Shown: positions 52,243-61,171, counted from the stretch's first letter. The stretch: DNA of 64,000 nucleotides from DASXMT01 sp963803065 (GCA_963803065.1 CAWDKW010000009.1:487799-551798), one strand, 5' to 3'. A program made the numbers and translations. Notes: a model not told the origin generated them from the letters alone.

Positions 52243-53896
52243 CGGGAGTCGGGATCGATTTGTCGGGATCAAGGACGGAGCCAGGATCGAAATTGGCGGG
52301 ATCGAAATTGCCAGGATCGAAATTGCCGGGATCGAAATTGCCGGGGCGCGCTCCGGCCAACAGCCCTTTCGGGTCATCGGGCACGCCCCACGTCGTGATC
52401 GTCGGGGCAGGATTCGGGGGCATCGCCACCGCCGTCAAGCTGCAGCGGGCGGGCATGCACACGTTCACGGTGTTCGAGAAGTCCGACGGCCCCGGCGGGA
52501 CCTGGTGGGACAATCGCTATCCGGGTGCCGAGGTGGACGTGGCCTCCCACCTCTACTCCTACTCGTTCAAGAGCTACGACTGGAGCCGGACCCATGCCCG
52601 CCAGGAGGAGCTCCAGCGCTACCTGGAAGAGGTGATCGACGACTACGGGATCCGTCCCACTTCCGCTTCGGCACCACCGTCGACGAAGCGGTCTGGGACG
52701 AGCGCACCCATCGCTACACCGTCCGCCTCCATCACGGGGAGGAGGTAGAGGCCAACGTGGTGGTCAGCGCGCTCGGCCTCCTCAACTACCCCCGGTACCC
52801 CGACTGGCCCGGTCTGGAGAGGTTCGAGGGGCCCAAGTTCCACACCTTCCGCTGGGAGCACGAGCACGACCTGGCCGGGAAGCGGGTGGCCATCGTCGGC
52901 ACCGGCTCGACGGCCACCCAGATCGTGCCCGAGATAGCGCCGACGGTCGGGCACCTGTTGGTCTTCCAGCGCGAGCCCGGCTGGATCATCCCCAAAGGCG
53001 ACCGGGACTTCACTCCCGAGGAACGGCGCACCTTCCAGAGCATGCTCAAGCGACGCATCGAGCGGACCCGGCTGGCCCTCCTCCTCGAGCGGAACCAGAT
53101 AGGCGGGGCCATCCACCGCCCGGGCACGAAGTTGAACTCGCTGCGGGAACACCAGTGCCGGAGCTTCATCGACCGTGAGTTCGCGGAGCGACCGGACCTG
53201 CGCGAGGCGCTGACCCCGACGTACCCCTATCCAGGGAAGCGGCCCATCTTGAACTCGACCTTCTACGGGTCGCTGCGCCGCGACAACGTCGAGCTGATCC
53301 CCCGCGCCGTGGCCTCGGTGACCGAGCACGGGATCGTCGACGCCGAGGGGAAGGAGCACCAGATCGATGTCCTGGTCATGGCGACCGGATTTCAGCCCGC
53401 CAACTACCTGGCCAGCCTGGAGGTGGTCGGCCGCGGCGGGCGCACCATCCACGAGGTCTGGGACGGCGAGCCCCGGGCCGTGCTGGGCATGACCGTCCCG
53501 GGGTTCCCGAACTTCTACATGCTCTACGGGCCCAACACCAACGGGGGCGAGATCATCTCGAGCCTGGAGCGCCAGGCCGAGCACGTGGTCCAGGCGGTGA
53601 GGCGGATGATCCGCCGAGGTGTCACCGCCGTGGAGGTGCGCCCGACCGTCTACGAGCTGTACAACCGCTGGCTCGAGCGCCAGATGGAGGGAACGGCCTG
53701 GAAGGTCGCCAACAACTACTACAAGTCGGCCTCCGGTCGGATCGTCACCCAATGGCCCTTCGGTGCACTGTTGTACGGCCTCTTGACCAAGATGCTCGCA
53801 CCACTGTCCGAGTCGACCAGGGTGGCGGCGCGGGTGCAGAGGCCGGCTGAGGTACGGGCGCCTACGCCGGCATCAGCAACGGCCGAGACGATCTGA
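52194..53896 (+). pseudogene. Baeyer-Villiger monooxygenase, interrupted by a frameshift
   Basis: Two frames form one flavin monooxygenase of about 567 residues. The first (from GTG 52194) carries HVVIVGAGFGGIATAVKLQ and GPGGTWWDNRYPGAEVD up to DYGIRP; the second continues HFRFGTTVDEAVW with the BVMO fingerprint FEGPKFHTFRWEH and a second nucleotide loop GTGSTATQIVPE. Adding one C to the CCC at 52656-52658 restores a single frame. Both halves are intact, so a base-calling error is as likely as a real mutation. The enzyme inserts oxygen beside a ketone. Ahead of the FAD domain are four GSKL(A/P) pentapeptide repeats. Confidence 0.82.
52284..52343. repeat. 15-bp tandem repeat coding for GSKL(A/P) x4
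   Basis: Units GGATCGAAATTGCCG at 52284, 52299, 52314 and 52329, in frame with the first part of the BVMO. AT-rich compared with its surroundings. Confidence 0.95.
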
Positions 53897-53950
53897 GGTC
53901 CGCCGTACCCGAGACGATCTGAGGCCGCCGTACCCGAGACGATCGAGGTC
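53885..53950. repeat. 26-27-bp tandem repeat with the BVMO stop codon
   Basis: Three copies of GAGACGATCTGAGG + CGCCGTACCC; the first contains the BVMO TGA, later copies are noncoding. Confidence 0.92.
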
Positions 53951-54078
53951 GCAGTCGACGAACGCGTGCTCGGGGGACCTCCGGGACCGATTGGGGGCGC
54001 TCTTCCGTCCGCTGCGCTGAACGGCCGGCCCCGCCGCGGCGGATCCCGAACCGAAGGCGCCGACCGGTTGGACAGGCG

Positions 54079-55134
54079 CTAGGTCGGTGGGTGCTCGGCT
54101 GAAGGGATCGGTGGGTGCTCGGCTGAGCGGAGCAGCACGGCCACGTCGGCCAGCGAGCGGAGCGTGTCGTTGAGATGGGTGCAGGTGCTCACCCCGGTGA
54201 GCTCCCGGCGGACCCAGGGCCGGAGTTCGCTCAGCGGCATGCCCGCCAGTCGGTGGGCGCTGCCGACGGCGCCGGGGCACTCCATCCAGGGCAGGACGTG
54301 GGCCTGGGCGGCCACATCGACGACGCGGCCGGCGGGGCCGTCGACCGTCCCGATCACCGAGTACTCGTGGACCACGCTCTCCGTCCCCTCCTCGTCGACA
54401 TGGCTGTCGCGGAAGTGCACATCGAGGCGGTGCTCGCCCCCGGGGGCCGACGGCGGCAGCACATCGAGGCGGCGGCGGCGGCGCATTCCGTGGGCTGTCA
54501 TGGAGGGCATGGCGTGCCACGACCACGAGTCATCGTCTGGCTCCAGGACCGGCGCCGGTGGACCGATGGGGACGGGTATGTCCCCCGTGGCCCGGACCGA
54601 CACCATCATCGTCGCGTCGTGCGCCCAGCCGGCACAGAGGTCGTCGCGGGAGAGGAACTCGGTCGACATGCCCTTCACCTGCTCAGGGGGGAGCTCGTTG
54701 AATGCGCCGGCCCGCTGGAGGGCATAGCCGGACACGAGGACGGCGCCGGGAAGATCGTCGAGGAGGAGGTACAACAGCGTGCCCGCCTCCCGCTCCTCCG
54801 GAACGGCCTCGTCGACCCGGCGCCGGAACCCCGGGCCCACCAACACGCCGAGCAGCGCGCTGAGTGCAGGGACCTCGGGAGTCGTCTCGAGGGACACCAG
54901 CCGGTGGGTGGCGCCGTCGATCCGGGCCCGCAGCACGGCCTCGGACTCGACCACGGCAGTGCCGTCGGGCGCCGTGCGCAGGTCGCGGGCCCGGGCGGCG
55001 ACCACCAGGTCGGAGCGGAGGCCGTCGGGCCGGGACGTGTCGATGCTCGAGGTGCGCCGGACCGAGCCGGGTTGACGGGCGGGCGTCGTCAGGGCCGGAT
55101 CGCTGGGCCCGGCCGCTTCGGGGAGGCGCAGCAT
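54079..55134 (-). CDS. DUF2889-domain protein
   Basis: A 351-residue protein. The layout RTSSIDTSRPDGLRSDLVVAARARDL near residue 27, an internal HRLDVHFRDSHVDEEGTESVVHEYSV stretch and the C-terminal STCTHLNDTLRSLADV (Cys, His) match DUF2889 proteins, whose function is unknown. It ends in a tandem duplication SAEHPPIPSAEHPPT from the 24-bp repeat. Its ATG overlaps the stop of the deacylase by one base (TGATG), so the two are co-translated. Confidence 0.78.
   Translation of the reverse strand: MLRLPEAAGPSDPALTTPARQPGSVRRTSSIDTSRPDGLRSDLVVAARARDLRTAPDGTAVVESEAVLRARIDGATHRLVSLETTPEVPALSALLGVLVGPGFRRRVDEAVPEEREAGTLLYLLLDDLPGAVLVSGYALQRAGAFNELPPEQVKGMSTEFLSRDDLCAGWAHDATMMVSVRATGDIPVPIGPPAPVLEPDDDSWSWHAMPSMTAHGMRRRRRLDVLPPSAPGGEHRLDVHFRDSHVDEEGTESVVHEYSVIGTVDGPAGRVVDVAAQAHVLPWMECPGAVGSAHRLAGMPLSELRPWVRRELTGVSTCTHLNDTLRSLADVAVLLRSAEHPPIPSAEHPPT
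54084..54131. repeat. 24-bp tandem duplication at the DUF2889 C terminus
   Basis: Units 54084-54107 and 54108-54131 (TCGGTGGGTGCTCGGCTGA + AGGGA type), in frame, giving SAEHPP twice. Confidence 0.92.
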
Positions 55135-56852
55135 CAGGCGACCGGCCGGAGTCGGCGGCCGGAGCGGGCGCCGGTGGAGCGGCCCTGACGGGTGGCCACG
55201 ACCCCGTTGACAACGCTCATCTCCACACCGGTGGCGTCGGTCACCAGCCGACGACCACCCTCGGGCTGGTCGTCGACGAAGCGGACGCCCGTCGTGGCGA
55301 TGGCATCAGGGTCGAACAGGACCAGGTCTGCGGCGAGCCCCGTCCGCACCAGGCCGCGGTCGGCCAGCCCGAGGAGCCGGGCCTGGTCACCGGTGAGCTT
55401 GGCGATGGCCCGCTCGAGGGTCAGCGCCTTGCGCTCGCGCACCCAGTGCTGCAGGGTCCACACCGCATAACAGCTGTCCGTGTTGGCCAGGATGTGGGCA
55501 CCGGCATCCGACGCGCCGATCATGGCCGCCGGATGGGCCACCAGGTCGGCCACCTCGTCGTCGTCACCGTTGCGCATGATCGTGGCCACCTGGGTCTCGA
55601 AGTCGTCGGACAGGGCCAGATCGAGGAGCAGGTCGGTCGGGGCCACGCCCCGCTCGGCCGAGAGGGAGGCCAGGTCCCTGCCTTCCACGTCCCGCTGGTG
55701 CGAGTACCGTACGCCCACGTGCTCCCATCGCCCGGAGAATACCGGCGAAGTCGGCATGGCCGACCCTTCACGGCGCAGCCGCTCCCGGGCGGCACCATCA
55801 CCGGCCAGGCTGCGAACGGCCCGGGCGCCCCCGGACCGGACCGCGGCCATCATGGTGGGGAGCGAGCGCACCAGGAGGCCCGGACTGTCGAGCCGGGTCC
55901 AGAGCTCGAATGGCCGGGTGGAGATCTGGGGGACCACCGTGGCATCGGGTCGTTGCCCTCGGAGCACCAGGTCCATGATGGCGACGGCGCCGCCGGGGTC
56001 CTCGTGGGAGCCGAAGATCGGGCCGACCACGACCGGGCGCCCCGATGCCCCGGCCAGCCGCCGGTGCCAGGCCAGATCGGCCACCCGCTCGGCCCTGCCC
56101 TGCAGCAGGGCAGCGTTGGCCATGGTGAACAGGCCGGGGCCGGGCCCCTCGCCGAGCACGCCAGCTAGGGCCAAGAGCTCGTCCTCGCCGCAGACCTGGC
56201 CGGGCAGTTGCGTCCCGCCCGGGCCCGGGTTGCCCACCACCTGGTCGGTCGAGAAGCCGAGGGCACCGAGCTCCAGGCCCTGGCGGAGCAGGCGTCCCAT
56301 CGCCGCGATCTCGTCCGGGGAGGCCCGTCGGGAATGGGCGGCGGGGACGCCGAGCACGGACGCCCGGAGCGGGACGTGTCCCACCTGGAATGCGTGGTTG
56401 ATGAGCACGTCGAGCTCGTCGAGCCGGGCACAGTAGGAGGGCAGGTCGGCCCAGTCGAAGGGCACCGCGGCGTTGATCGACTGCTCGGGGATCTGCTCCA
56501 CCGTGCTCATGGCCGCAACCGTGTACGCCTTCGCCTCGTCCCCGAGCACCGGGGCCAGCCCGTAGCCGCAGTTCGACGTGACAACCGTGGTCACGCCGAA
56601 GCTCGATGACGGCGTCACGTCGGGGTCCCAGAACAGGTTGGCGTCGAGATGGGTGTGCGGGTCGATGAAACCGGGCGCCAACACCAGGTCGCGGCCGTCC
56701 ACCTCTTCGCCACCGCTCCCGGCACAGTGGCCGCCGACAGCGGCGATCAACCCGTCCCGGACGCCGACATCGCCGGCCGTCGGCGGTCCGCCGCTGCCGT
56801 CCACGATCACCGTGTTGCGGACCACCAGGTCGTACTGGGATTCCGGTGCCAT
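55134..56852 (-). CDS. N-acyl-D-amino-acid deacylase/D-aminoacylase family amidohydrolase
   Basis: A 572-residue amidohydrolase_3 protein: GFIDPHTHLDANLFWDP carries the H-x-H metal pair, TSNCGYGLAP the ligand region, and GASDAGAHI the late Asp. Family members hydrolyse N-acyl-D-amino acids or cyclic amides/ureides. Context with DUF2889 and acyl-CoA genes is common in actinobacteria, and a hydrolysis in the same pathway is inferred. A PsrA-like operator is 31-45 bp upstream of ATG 56852. Confidence 0.88.
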   Translation of the reverse strand: MAPESQYDLVVRNTVIVDGSGGPPTAGDVGVRDGLIAAVGGHCAGSGGEEVDGRDLVLAPGFIDPHTHLDANLFWDPDVTPSSSFGVTTVVTSNCGYGLAPVLGDEAKAYTVAAMSTVEQIPEQSINAAVPFDWADLPSYCARLDELDVLINHAFQVGHVPLRASVLGVPAAHSRRASPDEIAAMGRLLRQGLELGALGFSTDQVVGNPGPGGTQLPGQVCGEDELLALAGVLGEGPGPGLFTMANAALLQGRAERVADLAWHRRLAGASGRPVVVGPIFGSHEDPGGAVAIMDLVLRGQRPDATVVPQISTRPFELWTRLDSPGLLVRSLPTMMAAVRSGGARAVRSLAGDGAARERLRREGSAMPTSPVFSGRWEHVGVRYSHQRDVEGRDLASLSAERGVAPTDLLLDLALSDDFETQVATIMRNGDDDEVADLVAHPAAMIGASDAGAHILANTDSCYAVWTLQHWVRERKALTLERAIAKLTGDQARLLGLADRGLVRTGLAADLVLFDPDAIATTGVRFVDDQPEGGRRLVTDATGVEMSVVNGVVATRQGRSTGARSGRRLRPVA

Positions 56853-56882
56853 CGAGCCTCCTGGGCCAGGACGCGCAGGCCC

Positions 56883-56897
56883 ATCACGCCCGTTTTC
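56883..56897 (-). promoter_or_regulatory. Candidate PsrA-like operator, site 11
   Basis: Minus strand GAAAACGGGCGTGAT, 31-45 bp upstream of the deacylase start. Left half perfect, right half weak. Confidence 0.45.
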
Positions 56898-56935
56898 GAC
56901 GCTAGTCGCACGCCCCCGGCCGGGGCGACCTCCGT

Positions 56936-57985
56936 CTACCGGGCAGCGCCCGCATAGGGGCTTGATTCGGCCAGCTCGGCAGCCCGGGCCATGTTGTCGA
57001 GCACGACGGCCCCGAACGCCTCGAGCTTCGGATCACCACCGGCTCGCTGGAATCCCTGCTCCAGGACGATGGCCAGCTTCCAGCGGGCGAGCACCAGGTA
57101 GTAGTCGAAGTCATCGACCTGCCGCCCCGAGCGCTCGGCGTAGAAGGCGAGCAGTTCACCACGGCCGGGCATTCCCGACAGGTCCACGTAGCTGCCTCCG
57201 GCCTCGGCCGAGGTCTCCTCGGGCCAACCCTGGAGGGCCCAGCCCAGGTCGAGCTTGGGGTCGCCGACGGTGCCCATCTCCCAGTCGATGATGGCGGCCA
57301 GGCGAGCCGGCGTGCCGTGGCGGAACATGACGTTGGCGAACTGGTAGTCGCCGTGCATGACGCCCGGGACGAAGTCGAGGGGGCGGTGGGTCGAGAGCCA
57401 GGCGGTCGCCTCGTTGTAGCCGGGGATCTCACGACCCTTGATCCTCTCCAGGAACCGAGTCCAGCGCTCGACCTGGCGGTCGTGGAAGCCGTCGGGACGG
57501 CCGAGATCGCCGAGTCCCCTCCCCTGCCAGTCGACCTTTCCCATCTCGACGATCCCGTCGATGAGCTCGAAGGCCAGGCCCCGACGCGCCTTCGGATCGG
57601 TGTCGTAGGGTGCGGCCCAGCCGCCGAGCGCCATCGGCGACCAGCCGTCGACGAAGCCCATGATGTAGAAGGGGCGGCCGAGCACGCTCGAGTCCCTGCA
57701 CACGGCGATCGCCTCGGTGTGAGGGACGTCGGTCCCCGTCAGCGCCTCGATGATCCGCCACTCGCGCAAGATGCCCTCGTCGCGCGGAGCAGGTGCGGTG
57801 CTCGGCGGCATGCGGAGCGCACCGTGGAGCTCGCCGCGCCGGATCTCGAAGATCTCGTTCTGGCTCCCACCCGAGATGAAGCTCGACTCGACGGGCAGGC
57901 CCACTCCGGGCAGGCCCTCCTTGTCCATCCACGCAGCAAGCGACGTCGAGTCGATGGTCGGTTCCTCAATAGCGTCAGCGGTCAT
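56936..57985 (-). CDS. Aminoglycoside-phosphotransferase-fold kinase (ACAD10/11 kinase-domain type)
   Basis: A 349-residue APH-fold phosphotransferase. The catalytic loop GVMHGDYQFANVMF and the metal site IDWEMGTVGDPKLDLGWAL are intact, so an active kinase is expected. In mammalian ACAD10/ACAD11 and in bacterial levulinate (lva) catabolism, such a kinase phosphorylates a 4-hydroxyacyl-CoA, and an acyl-CoA dehydrogenase domain then eliminates phosphate. Here the dehydrogenase at 59099 is two genes upstream on the same strand, with the quinone oxidoreductase between. Aminoglycoside resistance is much less likely. Confidence 0.85.
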   Translation of the reverse strand: MTADAIEEPTIDSTSLAAWMDKEGLPGVGLPVESSFISGGSQNEIFEIRRGELHGALRMPPSTAPAPRDEGILREWRIIEALTGTDVPHTEAIAVCRDSSVLGRPFYIMGFVDGWSPMALGGWAAPYDTDPKARRGLAFELIDGIVEMGKVDWQGRGLGDLGRPDGFHDRQVERWTRFLERIKGREIPGYNEATAWLSTHRPLDFVPGVMHGDYQFANVMFRHGTPARLAAIIDWEMGTVGDPKLDLGWALQGWPEETSAEAGGSYVDLSGMPGRGELLAFYAERSGRQVDDFDYYLVLARWKLAIVLEQGFQRAGGDPKLEAFGAVVLDNMARAAELAESSPYAGAAR

Positions 57986-58030
57986 GAATCGGTTCCTCCG
58001 GTTCCAGGTGTTTGCGCGGACTTCGTCGGT

Positions 58031-58041
58031 CTGTCTGACAG
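58031..58041. promoter_or_regulatory. Small palindrome upstream of the kinase gene
   Basis: CTGTC-T-GACAG, 46 bp before the kinase start, in the 124-bp gap after the quinone oxidoreductase. Confidence 0.25.
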
Positions 58042-58109
58042 TGGTCGCCGTGTCTGGCCGTCATTGCTTGGTGTCTGGCGGATTCTTGGTGTTGGCGGGG
58101 GTTGTTGCG

Positions 58110-59087
58110 TTAGGCCGACGGCTCGATGAGGACCTTGCCGGTGGCCCGTCGTTCGGCCAGGTCGGCCAGGGCCCGGTCGGCCTGGTCGAGCGGGTAGACG
58201 GCGGAGACGTGGGGCACCACCTGCCCGGTGGCCAGGAGATCGAGGAGCTCGGCCCGGTCCCGGGCGACATCGTCGGGTTGGTTGCGGGCCAGACCCTCCA
58301 TGGCGAACCCGGTCACGATGACGCCCTTGAGCAGCACGAGGTTGAGGGGGATCCGGGGGATCTCCCCGGAGGCGAATCCCACCGACACGAACCGGCCGCC
58401 CCAGCGCATGGAGCGGAGGGCCAGCTCCGCAGCCGGGCCGCCCACGGGATCGATGACCATGTGGGCGCCACCCCCGGTGATCTCCTTGATCCGGTCTTTC
58501 AGGTTCTCGGTCCGGTAGTCGACCACCGCCTCGGCCCCCTTTTTCAGACAGAGAGCCAGCTTCTCGGGTGTCGACGCCGCGGCCAGCATCCGGGCGCCCA
58601 GCACGGTGCCCAGCTCGACGGCGGCGAGCCCCACGCCCCCTGCCGCCCCGAGGACCACCACCCAGTCGCCGGGTTCGACCCGCCCCACGGTCCGCAGCGC
58701 GTGGTAGGCGGTGAGGTGGGCCACGACGGAGGCAGCGGCCGACCGGAGGTCCACGGCCGGGTCCACCGGCTGCAGGGAGGGCGCCGGGACGAGGATCTGC
58801 TCGGCGAAGGCCCCGACGAGCGCAGCTCCCATGACCCGGTCCCCGACGGCCACCCCGTCCACCGCGGCTCCGACGGCGCTGACCGTGCCGGCGAATTCGC
58901 TGCCCGGCGTGAAGGGGACGGGGACGTGGATCTGGTACTCGTCCGCCACCAGCAGCACGTCGGGAAAGTTGACGGCAGCCGCGGCCACGTCCACCACGAC
59001 CTGGCCCTCGCCAGGGACCGGTCCGGGGACCTCCTCGACCACGAGGGTGTCGACCGACCCGTACTGGTTGCAGCGCAGTGCCCGCAT
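58110..59087 (-). CDS. NADPH:quinone oxidoreductase-like (zinc-independent MDR)
   Basis: A 325-residue medium-chain dehydrogenase without zinc ligands: TPGSEFAGTVSAVG substrate domain and VVLGAAGGVGLAAVELG NADPH loop. Members reduce quinones or the double bond of enoyl-CoA. ATG 59087 lies 11 bp after the stop of the acyl-CoA dehydrogenase, so the two are in one operon; an enoyl reduction linked to that dehydrogenase is plausible. Confidence 0.9.
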   Translation of the reverse strand: MRALRCNQYGSVDTLVVEEVPGPVPGEGQVVVDVAAAAVNFPDVLLVADEYQIHVPVPFTPGSEFAGTVSAVGAAVDGVAVGDRVMGAALVGAFAEQILVPAPSLQPVDPAVDLRSAAASVVAHLTAYHALRTVGRVEPGDWVVVLGAAGGVGLAAVELGTVLGARMLAAASTPEKLALCLKKGAEAVVDYRTENLKDRIKEITGGGAHMVIDPVGGPAAELALRSMRWGGRFVSVGFASGEIPRIPLNLVLLKGVIVTGFAMEGLARNQPDDVARDRAELLDLLATGQVVPHVSAVYPLDQADRALADLAERRATGKVLIEPSA

Positions 59088-59098
59088 GGACCCGTCGC

Positions 59099-60400
59099 TC
59101 AGGAGTTGCCGACGACGTGCTCGACGTACTCGGCCAGCCGCTCCCGGGCCGCCTCCCGCTGGGCGGGGAGATGGGCGGTGGGCCAGAGCCCCGGAGAGGG
59201 CTCGTAGTCCTTCAGGACCTCGCGGGCCACGGTGACCTTGTGCACCTCGGTCGGCCCGTCGACCACGCTCATGATGGGGGCCATCATCCACATGCTGGCG
59301 AAGGGCATCTCGTTGGACACACCGAGCGCCCCGTGGGCGTGCATGGACCGCCAGACGGCGTCGTGCACCACTTTGGGGGTGAGCGCCTTGATGGCGGCGA
59401 TGTTCTTCCTGGTCCGCTGGTAGTCCTTGTACTGGTCGATCTCCCACGCCGTATAGAGGACCAGCAGCCGGAACTGCTGAAGCTCGGCGTACGAGTCGGC
59501 GATGTCGCCCTGGATGAACTGCTTCCGGGCCAGCACGCTGCCCTGGGTCTCGCGGCTCAGGACCCGCTCGCACATGAGGTCGAGTGCCCGCTGACAGGTG
59601 GCCACCGATCGCATGGCGTGATGGACCCGACCTCCGCCCAGCCGGGTCTGGGCGATGGCAAAGGCCTGCCCCTCCCCGCCGAGAAGGCTGTCGGCCGGGA
59701 CCCGGACCTCGTCGTAGTGGATCAAGGCATGCATTCCCTCGTCCTCGGACTCACCGGCAAGGCCGACATGACGGACCATGTCGACGCCGGGGGTGTCGGT
59801 CGGGACCAGGAACATGGACGCGCCCTGGTAGACGCTGACGTCGGGATCGGTCACGGCCATCACGATGAGGAAGGCGGCGGTGCGGGCATTGGAGGAGAAG
59901 AACTTCCACCCGTTGATCACCCACTCGTCGCCGTCGCGAACGGCGCGGGTGGTGAACTGCTTGGGATCCGAGCCCGCCTGTGGCTCGGTCATCGAGTAAC
60001 AGGAGAACACCTCGCCGTCCAACAGGGGCTGCAGGTACGTGGCCTTCTGCTCGTCGGTCCCGTAGTGGGCGATGATCTCGGCGTTCCCCGTGTCGGGGGC
60101 TTGGGTCCCAAAGACGATGGGTGCCCAACCGGACACGCCGAGGATCTCGTTCAACAGGGCCAGCTTGAGCTGCCCGTAGCCCTTTCCGCCCAGCTCGGGG
60201 CCGAGATGGGCGGCCCATAGGTCGTGATCCCGGACCTCTTGTTTCATGGGATCCACGATCGGGCGCAGCTCGTCGTCCAGTGGGTGGAACTGCAGATGGG
60301 GGTAGAGCAGGTCCAAGGGCTCGACCCGCTCGGCCACGAATTGGCGGGCCCAGTCGAGCTTTGCTTGAAACTCGGGCTCGGTGGAGAAGTCCCAGGCCAT
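59099..60400 (-). CDS. Acyl-CoA dehydrogenase, ACAD10/11-like
   Basis: A 433-residue acyl-CoA dehydrogenase. Key text: SMTEPQAGSDPKQFTTRA, GWKFFSSNARTA, and the C-terminal HGALGVSNEMPFASMW then VVDGPTEVHKVTVAREVL, which is typical of the ACAD10/ACAD11 and related FadE branch rather than short/medium-chain enzymes. Together with the kinase at 56936 it could carry out the 4-hydroxyacyl-CoA route (phosphorylation, then elimination). Its ATG shares one base with the TetR stop (TGATG), so TetR and dehydrogenase are co-translated. Confidence 0.9.
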   Translation of the reverse strand: MAWDFSTEPEFQAKLDWARQFVAERVEPLDLLYPHLQFHPLDDELRPIVDPMKQEVRDHDLWAAHLGPELGGKGYGQLKLALLNEILGVSGWAPIVFGTQAPDTGNAEIIAHYGTDEQKATYLQPLLDGEVFSCYSMTEPQAGSDPKQFTTRAVRDGDEWVINGWKFFSSNARTAAFLIVMAVTDPDVSVYQGASMFLVPTDTPGVDMVRHVGLAGESEDEGMHALIHYDEVRVPADSLLGGEGQAFAIAQTRLGGGRVHHAMRSVATCQRALDLMCERVLSRETQGSVLARKQFIQGDIADSYAELQQFRLLVLYTAWEIDQYKDYQRTRKNIAAIKALTPKVVHDAVWRSMHAHGALGVSNEMPFASMWMMAPIMSVVDGPTEVHKVTVAREVLKDYEPSPGLWPTAHLPAQREAARERLAEYVEHVVGNS

Positions 60401-61149
60401 CAGGAGTGTCCTTTCGTCAGGGTTTCTCTCGCCTCGGGGCGAGATGGTTCGTCGGATCCGGACTCATGCACCCCGAGTCCGGAGAGGAATCGCTCGTAGC
60501 ACTCGCTGATCTCCCGGCGGGCGGCAACCGGGTCGTCTGCGTAGGTCACGTACATGGCCGAACCCACTCCCAGTGCAGCGAGCAGGTGGGCCAGCGGCTC
60601 GACCGGTTGCGGATCGAGCTCGCCCTCGGCCACGGCGTCGCGTAGGTACTCGGCGATCTTCCCGGTCGGGCCCTCACCGCGCTCGGACCAGTTCCTCTGG
60701 CCGAGCACGGCCGGACCGTCGATGAGGACGACCTGTCGGTAGGCCCGGTTGGTCGAAGCGGCGTCGAGGTAGACCTCGCTGTTGACGCGGAAGAGGGCCC
60801 ACGCAGGTACCGGATGGTCGCTGGACCGTCGAGTCAGCGATTTGTCCACTTCTGCTTGCACCTCCTCGAACACGGCCCGGAAGAGGTCCTCCTTGTCCCG
60901 GAAGTGGTGGTAGAGCGCTCCCCTGGTCAGGCCGGCCCGTTGCACGACCTCCTCCGTGCGCGTGCTCTGGAAGCCGTGCTCGGCGAAGAGTTGGCGGGCG
61001 GCGTCGAGCAGGGCGCGCCGGGTGTCCTGGGCGTGGGCCTCCCGGCGACCGGTGGCCTCGCCTTCGTGGGTGGCCTCGCCTTCGTGGGTGCCCTCGCCTT
61101 CGTGGGTGCCCTCGCCTTCATGGGCGCCCTCGACAGGCATGGTCGCCAT
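60400..61149 (-). CDS. TetR-family regulator with repetitive N-terminal tail
   Basis: A 249-residue TetR protein. Residues about 1-33 are repeats of GE(G/A)THE from an 18-bp tandem array. The DNA-binding domain follows: TRRALLDAARQLFAEHGF, then TEEVVQRAGLTRGALYHHFRDKEDLF, the helix-turn-helix. The TetR_C helices contain LAHLLAALGVGSAMYVTYA. It leads the acyl-CoA dehydrogenase - quinone oxidoreductase - kinase unit and likely controls it and the divergent SDR through the palindromes at 61172-61202. Confidence 0.9.
   Translation of the reverse strand: MATMPVEGAHEGEGTHEGEGTHEGEATHEGEATGRREAHAQDTRRALLDAARQLFAEHGFQSTRTEEVVQRAGLTRGALYHHFRDKEDLFRAVFEEVQAEVDKSLTRRSSDHPVPAWALFRVNSEVYLDAASTNRAYRQVVLIDGPAVLGQRNWSERGEGPTGKIAEYLRDAVAEGELDPQPVEPLAHLLAALGVGSAMYVTYADDPVAARREISECYERFLSGLGVHESGSDEPSRPEARETLTKGHS
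61051..61140. repeat. 18-bp tandem repeat, five copies, in TetR 5' coding end
   Basis: Units GGTGGCCTCGCCTTCGTG at 61051, 61069, 61087, 61105 and a decayed one at 61123, all in frame; they encode the histidine/glutamate-rich tail. Confidence 0.95.
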
Positions 61150-61171
61150 CAGCCCGGAAGGTCGCTCGCTT

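Noticed and set aside
56936..57985. Aminoglycoside resistance gene
   Set aside because: The APH fold is shared with many metabolic kinases; context with acyl-CoA dehydrogenase and quinone oxidoreductase favours a metabolic role.
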